Notes under the pieces: generated by a model
The model's database searches: none
The model's input: the letters and a program-made list of their open reading frames with translations, nothing else
Told to the model about the DNA's origin: nothing
Shown: piece by piece, positions 16,243-26,681 of the stretch
Position numbering within the stretch: position 1 is the stretch's first letter
Layout of the letters: the number at the start of each line of letters is the position of its first letter
Assembly (NCBI GenBank): GCA_002239045.1
Contig: MPNN01000001.1
Span: 1-64,000 of the forward strand
Source: SAR202 cluster bacterium bin127
GTDB lineage: Bacteria > Chloroflexota > Dehalococcoidia > Lucifugimonadales > Lucifugimonadaceae
Direction of reading: 5' to 3'
Length of the DNA stretch: 64,000 nt
Program-made: the position numbers and the translations under genes

Positions 16243-17934
16243 ATGGGCAAGACACTTACTGGCGGCGACATAGTATGCGAGGCGCTTTTGAACGAAGGCG
16301 TCGATATCGTATTTGGCCTCCCCGGCGGCGCAATATTGCCGTTGTACGGTGTACTCGGCCGGTACCCTGAGCTCCGTCACGTGCTCGTACGCCACGAGCA
16401 AGGAGCGGCCCACGCAGCCGATGGTTACGCAAGGGCTTCGGGCAAAGTCGGTGTCGCCTTTGCTACTTCAGGCCCCGGTGCGACCAACCTCATTACTGGT
16501 CTTGCGACGGCGATGATGGACTCTGTTCCAATCGTCGCGATAACCGGTCAGGTCGGCCGTGCCGCAATCGGGACTGACGCATTCCAAGAGACCGATATCA
16601 CTGGTGCGACTCTCCCGGTAACCAAACACAACTATCTGATCACCCGAGTCGAAGACGTCGGGGCAACCGTACACGAGGCCTTCCACATCGCCCGAACCGG
16701 ACGACCCGGGCCAGTCCTCATCGACATCCCAAAGGATGTGATGCAAGAGGTTGGCACGTACGACTACGAACGCGATAGTCAGATCAATCTGCCCGGATAC
16801 CGAATCCCAACCGCCGCGCCCGACGAACAAATCGACGCGGCCGTGAAGCTCATCAACGAAGCGGAACGGCCGGTGTTCCTGGCCGGTCACGGCGTCATAA
16901 TCTCCCGTGCTTTTGATGAATTGAAAGAACTCGCCGAGAAAGCGCAGATTCCGGTCGTCACAACGCTGCTCGGGATTTCCGGCTTTCCCGAAAACCATCC
17001 GCTCCACGTCGGCTTCCCGGGGATGCATGGTGAAGCCTACGCGAGCTTAGCCCTCGACGATTCAGACCTGATCATCGCCGCCGGAAGTCGCTTCGATGAC
17101 CGTATCGTCGGCAATGTTAACGAGTTCGCAACGAGGTCCAAAAAGATCCACATCGACATCGACCCTGCCGAGATCGGTAAGGCGGTGCCGGTCGATGCCG
17201 CAGTGGTTGGCAACCTCAAACATGTGCTGGCACAGATGATACCCAAAGCCAATCGCGGCTCGCGGCCGGAATGGATAAGGCACGTCGAGCAACTCAAATC
17301 CGATCATCCCTCGTTGCATATCCCTGAGACCGGCAACCTATCGGGCCAACACGTCGTCCGCGGCCTGTCGAACGTCACGAAGGGCAATGCAATCATCTGC
17401 ACTGGTGTCGGCCAGCACCAGATGTGGGCCGCCCAACACTATCGATTCACAGAACCCAACTCCTGGCTGTGCTCTGGCGGTCTAGGGACGATGGGCTACG
17501 AGGTGCCGTCAGCTATCGGCGCGCAACTCGCATTGCCCGAATCGCTCGTATGGTCGATCTGTGGAGATGGTGGGTTCCAAATGACGATGATGGAGCTGGC
17601 GACCGCGGTCGAGAACCGATTGCCGGTCAAGTACGCGATCTTGAACAATAACCACCTTGGCATGATCACTCAGTGGCAGGAACTCTTCTACATGGGAGAC
17701 ACCCAAGCCGATGCTTATACCGCAAACCCCGATTTCGTGAAATTGGCGGACGCGTTCGGCATGAAGGGCATGCGCGTCGATGACATCGACGACGTTGAAT
17801 CGGCTATCGAAGAAGCCAACGCGCACCCCGGTCCGGTTATCGTCGATTTCGTCATCGAAAAGGTCGAACACGTCTACCCGATGATCCCGGCTGGCGGCAG
17901 CATCAAAGATCTGATGGAGGACACCAGAGTTTAA
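16243..17934 (+). CDS. ilvB: Acetolactate synthase, large subunit
   Basis: ThDP enzyme condensing pyruvate with pyruvate or 2-ketobutyrate, the first common step of Val/Leu and Ile synthesis. 563 residues: N-terminal ThDP domain with GGAILPLYG and the catalytic Glu in RHEQGAAHAADGYARASG, a central FAD-binding domain, and a C-terminal domain with GDGGFQMTMMELATA and NNNHLGMITQWQ. An in-frame GTG at 16219 precedes the chosen ATG at 16243; homologues begin near the latter. First gene of the T-box-controlled operon; ilvN follows after 1 bp. Confidence 0.95.
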   Translation: MGKTLTGGDIVCEALLNEGVDIVFGLPGGAILPLYGVLGRYPELRHVLVRHEQGAAHAADGYARASGKVGVAFATSGPGATNLITGLATAMMDSVPIVAITGQVGRAAIGTDAFQETDITGATLPVTKHNYLITRVEDVGATVHEAFHIARTGRPGPVLIDIPKDVMQEVGTYDYERDSQINLPGYRIPTAAPDEQIDAAVKLINEAERPVFLAGHGVIISRAFDELKELAEKAQIPVVTTLLGISGFPENHPLHVGFPGMHGEAYASLALDDSDLIIAAGSRFDDRIVGNVNEFATRSKKIHIDIDPAEIGKAVPVDAAVVGNLKHVLAQMIPKANRGSRPEWIRHVEQLKSDHPSLHIPETGNLSGQHVVRGLSNVTKGNAIICTGVGQHQMWAAQHYRFTEPNSWLCSGGLGTMGYEVPSAIGAQLALPESLVWSICGDGGFQMTMMELATAVENRLPVKYAILNNNHLGMITQWQELFYMGDTQADAYTANPDFVKLADAFGMKGMRVDDIDDVESAIEEANAHPGPVIVDFVIEKVEHVYPMIPAGGSIKDLMEDTRV

Positions 17935-17935
17935 G

Positions 17936-18535
17936 ATGTCCACGCAATCGAAATTCGAAGCTCGCACTGTAACTGCATTGGTCGAAGATAGGCCCGGTGT
18001 CCTCGCCAGGATCGCCGGTCTATGCCGCCGTCGTGGCCTCAACATCGCCAGCCTAGCCGTAGGTCGCTCGGAGAACCCGGGACTATCGCGGTTGACCTTC
18101 GTGCTTGAAGGTCCACCTTCAGTCGTCGATCAATGTGCGGCGCAATTGGAACGGCTCGTCAATGTGATCGAGGCACACGACATTACGAACATGAATCACA
18201 TCTGGCGTGAACTGGCTCTCGTCAAGGTGAAAACAACCGCCGAAACCCGAGTCGAGGTCTTGGAACTCAGTCGAGTTTTCCGCGCGAACATCATCGACAT
18301 TGGCGCAAACAGCGTCACGTTGGAGTTGACCGGTGGGCGCGAAAAAATCGACTCGTTGATCACGCTTTTGGACCGTTTCGGAATCATTGAGGTGATGCGG
18401 ACGGGCCGCGTTGCGGTCCTCCGCGGAACCCTCTTCGAGGGCGAAGAAGACGGTCAGTTCCAAGCCAACCGAAATTGGGCCAATGGAGTTCCCCACGAGT
18501 ATCACATCACACCGGGCGTTTCCGGAAGCGTGTGA
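17936..18535 (+). CDS. ilvN: Acetolactate synthase, small regulatory subunit
   Basis: Regulatory partner of IlvB that confers valine feedback inhibition and raises activity. The 199-residue product begins with an ACT domain (about 9-85: VTALVEDRPGVLARIAGLCR, RGLNIASLAVGRSEN) and continues with the ALS_ss_C domain (LVKVKTTAETRVEVLELSR, IDSLITLLDRFGIIEVMRTG). The ATG at 17936 follows the ilvB stop by one base, so translation is probably coupled. The tail of about 30 residues after GRVAVLRGT is slightly longer than in E. coli. Confidence 0.94.
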   Translation: MSTQSKFEARTVTALVEDRPGVLARIAGLCRRRGLNIASLAVGRSENPGLSRLTFVLEGPPSVVDQCAAQLERLVNVIEAHDITNMNHIWRELALVKVKTTAETRVEVLELSRVFRANIIDIGANSVTLELTGGREKIDSLITLLDRFGIIEVMRTGRVAVLRGTLFEGEEDGQFQANRNWANGVPHEYHITPGVSGSV

Positions 18536-18591
18536 GGGACCGACGAAGCAGTTAGTCCTTAAACCAAAACCTAGGAAGGTCAAAAAAACAA

Positions 18592-19590
18592 ATGCCGAAG
18601 CTTTACTACGATGCGGATATCGACGATTCGCCGTTGCGCGACAAAACCATAGCCGTGATCGGCTACGGTTCGCAGGGACATGCCCACGCACTCAACCTCA
18701 AAGACAACGGCTTCAACGTAGTCGTCGGACTTTACGAAGGCAGCAGTAGCCGCGAGAAGGCCGAGGCCGACGGCCTGGAAGTGTTGAGCAACGCCGAAGC
18801 CGCCAAACGTGCCGATCTGATCTCGTTCTGCCTGCCGGACACCGTCCAGGGCGGGGTATACCGGGATGATGTCGAACCGAACCTCTCTGCAGGCAAGACG
18901 CTCCTATTCGCACACGGTTTCACGATCTTCTACGAACAGATCAAACCCCCGGCAGACGTCGACGTCGTGATGATCGCACCTAAGGCTCCGGGCCATCGAG
19001 TGCGTGCAGTCTTTGAACGTGGCCTCGGCGTACCATGTCTCGTTGCCATCGATCAAGACGCATCAGGCAACGCCATGGAAAACGCGCTCGCCTATGGCAA
19101 AGGTGTGGGCGGCGGACGCGCCGGAATCCTTACGACCACCTTCAAGGAAGAGACCGAGACCGACCTATTCGGCGAACAAGCTGTGCTCTGCGGCGGCGTA
19201 ACCCAACTCATCAAGATGGGATACGAGGTTCTCACGGAAGCGGGATACCAGCCAGAATCCGCATACTTTGAAGTTCTTCACGAACTCAAACTCATCGTCG
19301 ACCTTATCTACCAGGGCGGACTCGAGTACATGCGCTATTCAGTCAGCGAAACAGCCGAATATGGCGACTACAGCCGAGGTCCGGAGATAATCGACGATTC
19401 GGTGAAAGACAACATGCGACGCGTATTGGACGACATCCAGTCTGGTCGCTTCGCACGCGAGTGGATCGCCGAGAACGATGAAGGTCTTCACCGGTTCAAG
19501 AGGATGCGAGAGGAAAACCTAGCGCACCCGGTTGAAGCAGTTGGCAAAGAGTTACGAGCAATGATGCCGTGGCTCGAATCCACGACATAA
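18592..19590 (+). CDS. ilvC: Ketol-acid reductoisomerase (class I)
   Basis: Mg-dependent isomerisation and reduction of acetolactate and acetohydroxybutyrate. 332 residues, the short class I form: [17 protein letters not shown]ossmann loop, then a knotted C-terminal domain with [29 protein letters not shown] and ISDTAEYG-like [15 protein letters not shown]. The cofactor loop reads [11 protein letters not shown] (46-56): the usual Arg after Leu is replaced by Tyr-Glu, and the acidic Glu49 points towards NADH rather than NADPH (inference). It starts 56 bp after ilvN with AGGAAGG upstream. Confidence 0.95.
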   Translation: MPKLYYDADIDDSPLRDKTIAVIGYGSQGHAHALNLKDNGFNVVVGLYEGSSSREKAEADGLEVLSNAEAAKRADLISFCLPDTVQGGVYRDDVEPNLSAGKTLLFAHGFTIFYEQIKPPADVDVVMIAPKAPGHRVRAVFERGLGVPCLVAIDQDASGNAMENALAYGKGVGGGRAGILTTTFKEETETDLFGEQAVLCGGVTQLIKMGYEVLTEAGYQPESAYFEVLHELKLIVDLIYQGGLEYMRYSVSETAEYGDYSRGPEIIDDSVKDNMRRVLDDIQSGRFAREWIAENDEGLHRFKRMREENLAHPVEAVGKELRAMMPWLESTT

Positions 19591-19658
19591 GCAGATCAAT
19601 CGAGCACCAATGGCCGTTTCGGATGTTTCGGTGCTTACCGAAACCCAGGAGCGACAAA

Positions 19659-21230
19659 ATGACCACGCAAACAGCAAACTCAGCAGATCAAGTAATCATC
19701 TTCGATACGACGCTGCGCGACGGAGAACAATCAGCAGGCGCGGGCTTGACCGTCGGCGAAAAGGTGCGCATCGCACACCAACTCGGTAAGTTGAACGTCG
19801 ACGTCATCGAGGCCGGTTTCGCAGGCAGTTCCCCCGGCGACTTCGAAGCGGTTCGCCGCATCTCTCACGAGGTCGAAGGGCCGGTGATCTGCTCACTGGC
19901 TCGAGCAGTACCCTCCGATATCGAAGCCGCGGCACGCGCCCTTGAAGGCGCGGCAAATCCGCGTATTCACACCTTCATTTCATCGTCCGACGTTCATCTC
20001 ATGCATCAGATGCGCCGAGACCGTGAGACCATCATGAATATGGCGGTCGAAGCTGTGGAAAAGGCAAAGTCTTACGTCGAAGATGTCGAATTTTCGCCGA
20101 TGGATGCCTCGCGCACCGCTCCCGAGTATCTCTACGCGATCTTGGAAGCCGCAATCAATGCCGGCGCAACAACTGTGAACGTGCCCGACACGGTCGGTTA
20201 CTCCAACCCGGTGGAGTTCGGTGCCTTGATCAAGGGCGTGTTTGAAAACGTCTCCAACATTGACAATGCGATCGTGAGCGTCCACTGCCATAACGATCTG
20301 GGTATGTCGGTAGCCAATTCGCTGGCGGCAATCGAAAACGGCGCTCGACAAGTTGAGGGATGCGTAAACGGTCTAGGAGAACGCGCTGGAAACGCGGCCT
20401 TGGAAGAAGTCATGATGGCCATCGTGACGCGGCCAGACCACTACGGCGTCTACACCGGCGTCAACATTCGCGAGATAAATCCCACCAGCCGCATGATCAG
20501 CAGCATATTCGGCTTCCCGGTGCAGTACAACAAAGCGATCGTCGGTCAAAACGCGTTCCGACATTCCTCTGGGATTCACCAAGACGGATACCTGAAGGAG
20601 CGAACGACCTTTGAGATTATGCGACCGGAAGACGTCGGATGGCGCGGCGAAACCTTGGTGCTGGGAAAGCTGTCGGGCAGAGCAGGGCTGCGCTCGAGAC
20701 TGAGCGATTTGGGATACCAACTCACCGACGAGGAGTTGAGCAACATCTTTGTGGCCTTCAAAGATTTGGCGGACAATAAACGCGAAGTCACTGATGCCGA
20801 CTTGGAAGCCTTGATGCGGGAACAGCACCGGTACGCTGATACGAATCGCCGGTACAAACTTGGTAAGATTCGAGTCGTCTGCGGCAATGACGAAATGCCC
20901 ACCGCCGAAGTTTCCATGACCACACCAGACGACGACGGCCGAAAGGTATCCTCCGAAGGTACCGGTCCCGTCGACGCGGTCTGCAAAGCGATCGACTCCA
21001 TCGTCGATATGGATGTGGAGCTGACCGAGTTTTCCGTTAGTTCGGTAACCGAAGGCATCGACGCTCTCGGCGAAGTTACGATTCGCATCTACCATGATGG
21101 TTCGACCTACTCGGGCCGCGGCTCGGACACCGACATCGTAGTAGCATCGGCGAAGGCCTACGTGAACGCTATCAACCGGGCTTTGATGATCAACGAATTG
21201 GAGAGCCATCCCGTCTCCGGGACGGTTTGA
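19659..21230 (+). CDS. leuA: 2-isopropylmalate synthase
   Basis: Condenses acetyl-CoA with 2-ketoisovalerate, the committed step of leucine synthesis. 523 residues: HMGL-type TIM barrel (FDTTLRDGEQSAGAGLT near the N-terminus, HCHNDLGMSVANSLA metal site, GLGERAGNAALEEV), linker, and C-terminal LeuA dimer/allosteric domain (about 390-510) that normally mediates leucine inhibition. The frame is open from 19569, but ATG at 19659 has AGGAG at 19647-19651 and gives the usual N-terminus. Member of the T-box operon. Confidence 0.95.
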   Translation: MTTQTANSADQVIIFDTTLRDGEQSAGAGLTVGEKVRIAHQLGKLNVDVIEAGFAGSSPGDFEAVRRISHEVEGPVICSLARAVPSDIEAAARALEGAANPRIHTFISSSDVHLMHQMRRDRETIMNMAVEAVEKAKSYVEDVEFSPMDASRTAPEYLYAILEAAINAGATTVNVPDTVGYSNPVEFGALIKGVFENVSNIDNAIVSVHCHNDLGMSVANSLAAIENGARQVEGCVNGLGERAGNAALEEVMMAIVTRPDHYGVYTGVNIREINPTSRMISSIFGFPVQYNKAIVGQNAFRHSSGIHQDGYLKERTTFEIMRPEDVGWRGETLVLGKLSGRAGLRSRLSDLGYQLTDEELSNIFVAFKDLADNKREVTDADLEALMREQHRYADTNRRYKLGKIRVVCGNDEMPTAEVSMTTPDDDGRKVSSEGTGPVDAVCKAIDSIVDMDVELTEFSVSSVTEGIDALGEVTIRIYHDGSTYSGRGSDTDIVVASAKAYVNAINRALMINELESHPVSGTV

Positions 21231-21288
21231 GCATTATCCTATTCGTCGAATCACTGCGTTCGAATCGACGAACGACCGGATTCATCGG

Positions 21289-21744
21289 ATGATCCTATTG
21301 GGACACAGAACCGCTGTCACCGAAGTTGAGAGACGGCATCGGAGGACCAATCGGCGGACGTACGTCGTCGAGGTCTTGCTGATCTTCGCTGTATCGCTGG
21401 CGGTCGAGTTCGCATTGGATCGCCTCGGTGTCGCGGGGCTTTGGGTCGACCTTTTGCTGGCGTCGTTGTTGCTGTTCCTTGTAGCGAGAGCGTTTGCCGG
21501 TCGAACACACGATCTGGGTCGAACTGATTATTGGACGATTATCCCGCTACTTATATTCGCCGGTGGCTGGTTGACATCCTTCTTCTGGGCCGATGCGCCG
21601 CTGGCGATTGAGATCGCCTCCCATCTAGCATGGAGTGTGGCGCTCGTCAGCGTTGCGTTCGTCAAAGGCAATGAAGGCGAGAATAGATTCGGTGCGGCAC
21701 CAGAAGATGCCATCGAACTTAAAGTGATAACCAACGTAGGTTGA
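21289..21744 (+). CDS. Small membrane protein with DUF805-like end, inside the leu operon
   Basis: 151 residues with a basic N-terminus (about 1-25) and four hydrophobic segments (about 27-43, 48-68, 82-102 and 108-125). The C-terminal NRFGAAPED recalls the end of DUF805 membrane proteins, the only family hint I see. It lies 58 bp after leuA and about 60 bp before leuC, on the same strand, with no terminator in between, so it should be transcribed with the leucine genes. Function unknown. Confidence 0.7.
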   Translation: MILLGHRTAVTEVERRHRRTNRRTYVVEVLLIFAVSLAVEFALDRLGVAGLWVDLLLASLLLFLVARAFAGRTHDLGRTDYWTIIPLLIFAGGWLTSFFWADAPLAIEIASHLAWSVALVSVAFVKGNEGENRFGAAPEDAIELKVITNVG

Positions 21745-21802
21745 CGGGCGGCATTGCCGGGCCGTGAGCCTCGCAAGGAAACATAACCGACAGGTGGTGA
21801 AA

Positions 21803-23206
21803 ATGCCGAAGACGATGTTCGAAAAGATCTGGGACGCACATCTCGTTGCTGAACCGACAGGCGAACCCGCAATTCTCTACATCGACCTGCACTTGGTGCA
21901 CGAAGTCACCTCGCCGCAGGCTTTCGAGGGTTTGCGTCTCACCGACCGTGCCGTACGGCGTCCAGATCTCACGATCTCCACGGTAGACCACAACGTCCCC
22001 ACTGACGAAACGCGATCCGAGGAAATCCGCGACCCGATAGCACGACAACAGGTCGAGGAGCTTCGAAGGAACTGCGCCGATTTCGACATAACACTCTACG
22101 ATGTTGATTCGAGCGGCCAGGGAATCGTCCACGTAATAGGCCCCGAACAGGGTTACACCCAACCCGGCATGACGATCGTTTGCGGCGATTCACACACTTC
22201 GACGCACGGCGCATTCGGCTCCCTCGCCTTTGGCATCGGCACATCCGAAGTCGAACACGTCTTAGCCACCCAAACCCTTCGTCAGCGCACACCGAAAACC
22301 ATGGAGGTTCGCTTCAACGGCGAACTCCCAGTCGGTGTCTCGGCCAAAGACATGATTCTCGCCACCATCGGGCAGATGGGCACCGCTGGCGGAACCGGCC
22401 ACGTAATCGAATACACCGGCGAAGCCATCCGCGCGCTGAACATGGAAGGTCGCATGACGATCTGCAACATGACCATTGAAGGCGGAGCCCGCGCCGGTAT
22501 GATCGCGCCGGACGACACGACGTTCGGGTGGATGCGAGGGCGCAAGTTCGTTCCGCAAGGCGATGCCTTTGATGCCGCTTGCGATGAGTGGAACCAATTG
22601 GCAACTGACGACGGTGCCGAGTACGACACGCTGGTCGAGGTTGACTGTGAAGAGCTCGAACCGTACATCAGCTGGGGAACCAACCCGGGGCAAGTAGCCA
22701 GGGTTTCAGATTTCGTGCCCGGCCCGGACGACTTCAATGACCCCGCCGATCAAGAGTCCGCCCAACGCGCCCTCGAATACATGGCTCTGGATCCCGGGAC
22801 AGCGATGCAAGACATCCGCCTCGACCGGGTGTTTATTGGCTCCTGCACAAACGCTCGCCTCGAAGACCTCAGAACCGCCGCAGCGATAGTTGAAGGCAAA
22901 CGAGTCGCACAAGGGGTCCGCGCCCAAGTCATGCCCGGATCCACACTTACCAAATGGGCGGCGGAGCGGGAAGGTCTCTCTGAAATCTTCATCGATGCCG
23001 GATTCGAGTGGCGTGAGTCCGGATGCTCCATGTGTCTCGGCATGAATCCTGACATCCTCGTACCTGGTGAGCGGTGCGCCTCGACGTCAAACCGAAACTT
23101 CGAGGGTCGACAGGGCAAAGGTGGGCGAACCCACCTCGTTAGTCCGGCGATGGCTGCTGCCGCGGCAATTGCAGGCCACTTCGTCGATGTGCGGGATTGG
23201 GACTGA
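21803..23206 (+). CDS. leuC: 3-isopropylmalate dehydratase, large subunit
   Basis: Aconitase-family 4Fe-4S enzyme that, with LeuD, isomerises 2- to 3-isopropylmalate. 467 residues: [28 protein letters not shown], and the cluster cysteines in [13 protein letters not shown] and [17 protein letters not shown] frame begins at 21764, but ATG at 21803 follows AGGTGG (21791-21796) and matches homologues. leuD is not next: a 1.5-kb unknown gene separates the two subunits. Confidence 0.95.
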   Translation: MPKTMFEKIWDAHLVAEPTGEPAILYIDLHLVHEVTSPQAFEGLRLTDRAVRRPDLTISTVDHNVPTDETRSEEIRDPIARQQVEELRRNCADFDITLYDVDSSGQGIVHVIGPEQGYTQPGMTIVCGDSHTSTHGAFGSLAFGIGTSEVEHVLATQTLRQRTPKTMEVRFNGELPVGVSAKDMILATIGQMGTAGGTGHVIEYTGEAIRALNMEGRMTICNMTIEGGARAGMIAPDDTTFGWMRGRKFVPQGDAFDAACDEWNQLATDDGAEYDTLVEVDCEELEPYISWGTNPGQVARVSDFVPGPDDFNDPADQESAQRALEYMALDPGTAMQDIRLDRVFIGSCTNARLEDLRTAAAIVEGKRVAQGVRAQVMPGSTLTKWAAEREGLSEIFIDAGFEWRESGCSMCLGMNPDILVPGERCASTSNRNFEGRQGKGGRTHLVSPAMAAAAAIAGHFVDVRDWD

Positions 23207-23231
23207 CGCGGCGAACGCGCCAGACTGAAAC

Positions 23232-24791
23232 ATGACGAAACCATCTGAAGAATCGGATAACCGCGCCCCTGATAAAGGGGCCGATAATGCCGATCGGGCC
23301 AGCGGCATCTACCGCCGGCCACGTCGCCGCACCGACCAAGACGTTCGAACCAGTGCGGGGGCTTCTGATGAGAACCGATCGGACCAGCCCTCCGACAATT
23401 CGGAACCCAGTAGCAACATCTACACTCCGCCAAGACGGCGTCGTGCCCGCCGAGATGCCGAAGGCCGCAAACCGGGATTATTCGGACGCCTCACTGGTCG
23501 CCAACGTCTCGACGAAATTCGCATCGCTCGATACGAGCCCTATACCTACGAGAGCAACGAGCAGAACATGCGGTGGGTCACCGTCGCAATGGGATTATGG
23601 TGCCTGGTTCTCGTATGGCTCGCATTCACCGACTACAGCAACTCCCAGCGATACCAAGAGTGGGTCGACCAAGGCATCACCGACATACCCCCAACTGCCG
23701 ATATCGGCCATCAAATCGAATCCGCCCGCACTTACGCCCAACGCGTCGGCGGAGAAGAATTCAAATGCGCGTTTTTGGGCCTGTCAGATTCGTCCGACGA
23801 ATGTCCTGACGGCGAGATGGACGCAATTCTCGTCTCCAATTTCGTCGAAGAATCTGGCGCGATCTGCGCAAACACCGAGGAGTACACGCCCGAAGTCGTT
23901 GAGGAGGTCCCTGACGACGAAGCCGTAACAACAGGCCTTCAAACCTCAGAACCGGTGACAATCTGCACTGCGGTTTGGAGTTCTTATGCGCTGTTGAAAT
24001 TCGCCGAACAAGCCGGCCTTGATTGCCCAAGCGTCGATGCAATCGTTGAATCGATTTCTTCTCCTGTCTCTCAGTATCCGGATTGCGACTTGGCGTTTTC
24101 GTATGCCGAAGATTTCCAAAGGAGCCAAGATCGATCAAGGTTGATATGGCTACTCTCGATTTTTCTGATCGTGGTGGTCGCTTTCCCGTACCTCTCATTG
24201 GTTCATCGCGCCAGCCGAAATCTTTTGCCACTCAAGTCGGAAGGCCAGAAACACTTACCGGAATGGTCGGTGCTGCATCACTTCATCCCGATACTCAACT
24301 TCTTCCGTCCAGGCCAAATGTTGTCCGAACTTTATAAGGGGAGCGATCCCAACGTAACGATCGATGAACCAACCGCTTGGAAAGGCGCAGGCAAGGTTCC
24401 TGCAATCGTTTATGTTTGGTGGGCACTGTGGGTCTTCGCGTTGCTTTTCAATCCGATTTGGGGAATTCGCCTCGCAAGCTTATTGCTGAGCATCGTAGGA
24501 TGGATTATTGAACCGATTCAGGTGCCAGGATTCCTCAATGCTCAGTCCCTACCTGAATTGATCGGTGCCAACAACCTGCTAATATTGTCTGATGTTTTGC
24601 TGATTTTTCTCGGCATCGTGGCCGTCCTCATGTTGCGACAGTTGCATGTGTGGCAGGAGATGAGGTTTTCTAGAATCGGATTGATCACTGTCACTCCGCC
24701 CCCTCCGGTGGATCCGTTGGCAGAGGCTCTAAAGAAACAAGAAGAGCAACAACGCGCAAAGGAAGAAAGAAAGAATCGGCGTGGTCGATAA
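23232..24791 (+). CDS. DUF4328-type membrane protein between leuC and leuD
   Basis: 519 residues. Residues 1-90 are polar and Arg-rich with two similar motifs (SGIYRRPRRR and SNIYTPPRRRRARR), one transmembrane segment lies at about 116-130, then an extracytoplasmic region with several Cys residues (about 175-275) that could form disulfides. After a second transmembrane segment the C-terminal half (about 300-480) has the DUF4328 look: LVHRASRNLLPL, HFIPILNFFRPGQM and four further helices. The end is a Lys/Glu/Arg-rich coil (KKQEEQQRAKEERKNRRGR). Its place inside the leu operon is unexplained. Confidence 0.75.
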   Translation: MTKPSEESDNRAPDKGADNADRASGIYRRPRRRTDQDVRTSAGASDENRSDQPSDNSEPSSNIYTPPRRRRARRDAEGRKPGLFGRLTGRQRLDEIRIARYEPYTYESNEQNMRWVTVAMGLWCLVLVWLAFTDYSNSQRYQEWVDQGITDIPPTADIGHQIESARTYAQRVGGEEFKCAFLGLSDSSDECPDGEMDAILVSNFVEESGAICANTEEYTPEVVEEVPDDEAVTTGLQTSEPVTICTAVWSSYALLKFAEQAGLDCPSVDAIVESISSPVSQYPDCDLAFSYAEDFQRSQDRSRLIWLLSIFLIVVVAFPYLSLVHRASRNLLPLKSEGQKHLPEWSVLHHFIPILNFFRPGQMLSELYKGSDPNVTIDEPTAWKGAGKVPAIVYVWWALWVFALLFNPIWGIRLASLLLSIVGWIIEPIQVPGFLNAQSLPELIGANNLLILSDVLLIFLGIVAVLMLRQLHVWQEMRFSRIGLITVTPPPPVDPLAEALKKQEEQQRAKEERKNRRGR

Positions 24792-24821
24792 AAGGCGAGA
24801 TTACTCGCATTGGAAGGTGAG

Positions 24822-25418
24822 ATGGAAAAATTCACGAGATTGAGTGGTAGAGTCGCTCCGTTAAATCGGGTGAACGTAGATACCGACCAGATAATCCCAA
24901 AGCAGTTCCTCAAACGAATTGAGCGGACCGGATTCGGTGAATACGCATTTTTCGATTGGCGGTACTTGGAGGACGGTGTCCCCAATCCAGACTTCATTCT
25001 TAACGAAGCCCGGTACCAAGGCGCGTCAATCCTAGTCGCAGGTCGCAACTTCGGTTCAGGTTCTTCTCGTGAGCACGCGCCGTGGGCCCTCAATGAAATG
25101 GGCTTCAGAGCAATCATCGCTCCGAGTTTCGCAGACATATTTCGGAACAATTGCATGCAGAACGGCATGGCGCCAGTCGTGCTGAGTCAAACCGACGTCG
25201 ACTACATAATGGGCAACGCGTTGAAGGGCGTAGGATACGAACTGACCGTCGACCTCGAGACGCAGACGGTATTCGACGACAGCGGTTTCTCGGCGAATTT
25301 CGAGTTCGATCCCTTCCGTCGAAATTCCCTCTTGAAGGGTCTCGACGACATCGGTATCACGTTGCAAAACGGCGACGAAATCGACCGTTTTGAGGCCGTC
25401 CGCTCACCTCGTTGGTAA
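24822..25418 (+). CDS. leuD: 3-isopropylmalate dehydratase, small subunit
   Basis: Swivel domain that completes the LeuCD active site. 198 residues with [20 protein letters not shown], the substrate loop [17 protein letters not shown] and [20 protein letters not shown] at 24822 has GGAAGGTGAG just upstream, preferred to TTG at 24810. The 200-residue class and the sequence around DWRYLEDG are those of the bacterial LeuD rather than the archaeal short form. Confidence 0.95.
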   Translation: MEKFTRLSGRVAPLNRVNVDTDQIIPKQFLKRIERTGFGEYAFFDWRYLEDGVPNPDFILNEARYQGASILVAGRNFGSGSSREHAPWALNEMGFRAIIAPSFADIFRNNCMQNGMAPVVLSQTDVDYIMGNALKGVGYELTVDLETQTVFDDSGFSANFEFDPFRRNSLLKGLDDIGITLQNGDEIDRFEAVRSPRW

Positions 25419-25526
25419 GAGCATTCCCGTAACCGGGCGATCAAGCGGCGAACCTTCGCGTCTGAACGCGACTCAAGCCGATTGAAAACCCAAAACCAAC
25501 ATCCAAAAAAAACGAAAGACACAAAT

Positions 25527-26645
25527 ATGGACATTCGAATAGCCGTGCTCGGCGGAGACGGTATCGGCCCTGAAGTGACTGCAGAATCCGTCAAGATACT
25601 TGACGCCATCGAACGCCGTTTCGATCACACGTTTTCGTTCGTCATGGGCGCATGTGGCGGACGAGCGATCGATGAATTCGGCACACCGCTTCCGGAAGAG
25701 ACGCTAGACATCGTTAAAGGGTGTGATGCAGTACTCTTTGGCGCGGTCGGAGGCCCAAAATGGGACGACCCGCAAGCGGAAACCCGTCCTGAAGATGGCA
25801 TTTTAACGCTTCGCAAAGACTTGGACCTCTTCGCCAATCTTCGGCCTGTGAAGGTATACCCACAGCTAATCGACGCTAGTCCACTTCGCCCCGAACGCCT
25901 AGTAGGCGTTGACATGGTCATCGTACGTGAATTGACGAGCGGGCTCTACTTCGGCAAACCCAAGAAACGCTGGGCCAACTCCCGCGGCCGTTCGGCGGTC
26001 GACACGCTCACCTATCGTGAACGAGAGGTAGAACGCGTCGCGCGTGTCGGATTCGAAATCGCGCGCGGTCGACGCAAACGACTCCACTCACTCGACAAGA
26101 TGAACGTCCTCGAGACCGGTCGACTTTGGCGCGAGATCGTGACTGAACTCGGTGTCGAATATCCCGACGTTGAACTCATCCACATGCTGGCAGACAACGC
26201 AGCGATGCAACTCGTCACTAATCCAGCCGAATTTGATGTCGTCGTTACCGAGAACACCTTCGGCGACATTCTCTCGGACGAAGCCGCGGTAATCGGCGGA
26301 TCGATGGGTATGCTACCCTCCGCTTCGCTGTCGTCGATTCCTAAATCCAATAACACCAACCGCCGTCCGCGACGTGCCGGCAAACGCGCTCTTTACGAAC
26401 CAATTCACGGCTCGGCACCTGACATCGCAGGGCAGGGCGTTGCAAATCCCATCGCGTCGATCCTCTCGACGGCCATGATGCTCCGATACTCCTTTGCCCT
26501 CGACGACGAAGCGGACGCCATCGAAAGTGCCGTCGCCGCGGTGCTGGTCGACGGAGCCAGGACACCCGACTTGGCCACCCAACCAGGCGAGGCTATCGGC
26601 ACTTCGGACATGGGCGACGCCATCGCCGGACGAATCATCGGATAG
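25527..26645 (+). CDS. leuB: 3-isopropylmalate dehydrogenase
   Basis: NAD-dependent oxidative decarboxylation, giving 2-ketoisocaproate. 372 residues: AVLGGDGIGPEVTAES, VRELTSGLYFGKPKKR, DKMNVLETGRLWR, VTENTFGDILSDEAAVIGGS and YEPIHGSAPDIAGQGVANP. About a dozen polar residues (SNNTNRRPRRAGKR) stand before LYEPIHG, slightly longer than typical. The frame opens at 25482, but ATG at 25527 gives the normal N-terminus. Last gene of the ilv-leu operon; a hairpin and the convergent DUF3179 gene follow. Confidence 0.95.
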   Translation: MDIRIAVLGGDGIGPEVTAESVKILDAIERRFDHTFSFVMGACGGRAIDEFGTPLPEETLDIVKGCDAVLFGAVGGPKWDDPQAETRPEDGILTLRKDLDLFANLRPVKVYPQLIDASPLRPERLVGVDMVIVRELTSGLYFGKPKKRWANSRGRSAVDTLTYREREVERVARVGFEIARGRRKRLHSLDKMNVLETGRLWREIVTELGVEYPDVELIHMLADNAAMQLVTNPAEFDVVVTENTFGDILSDEAAVIGGSMGMLPSASLSSIPKSNNTNRRPRRAGKRALYEPIHGSAPDIAGQGVANPIASILSTAMMLRYSFALDDEADAIESAVAAVLVDGARTPDLATQPGEAIGTSDMGDAIAGRIIG

Positions 26646-26662
26646 CTGTTGACACATTGCCC

Positions 26663-26678
26663 CGCCTCGTTCGAGGCG
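26663..26678. terminator. Hairpin between convergent leuB and DUF3179 genes
   Basis: CGCCTCG (26663-26669) and CGAGGCG (26672-26678) form a 7-bp stem. It has no T-tract on either side, so termination is only suggested by its place between two converging genes. Confidence 0.35.
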
Positions 26679-26681
26679 CGG

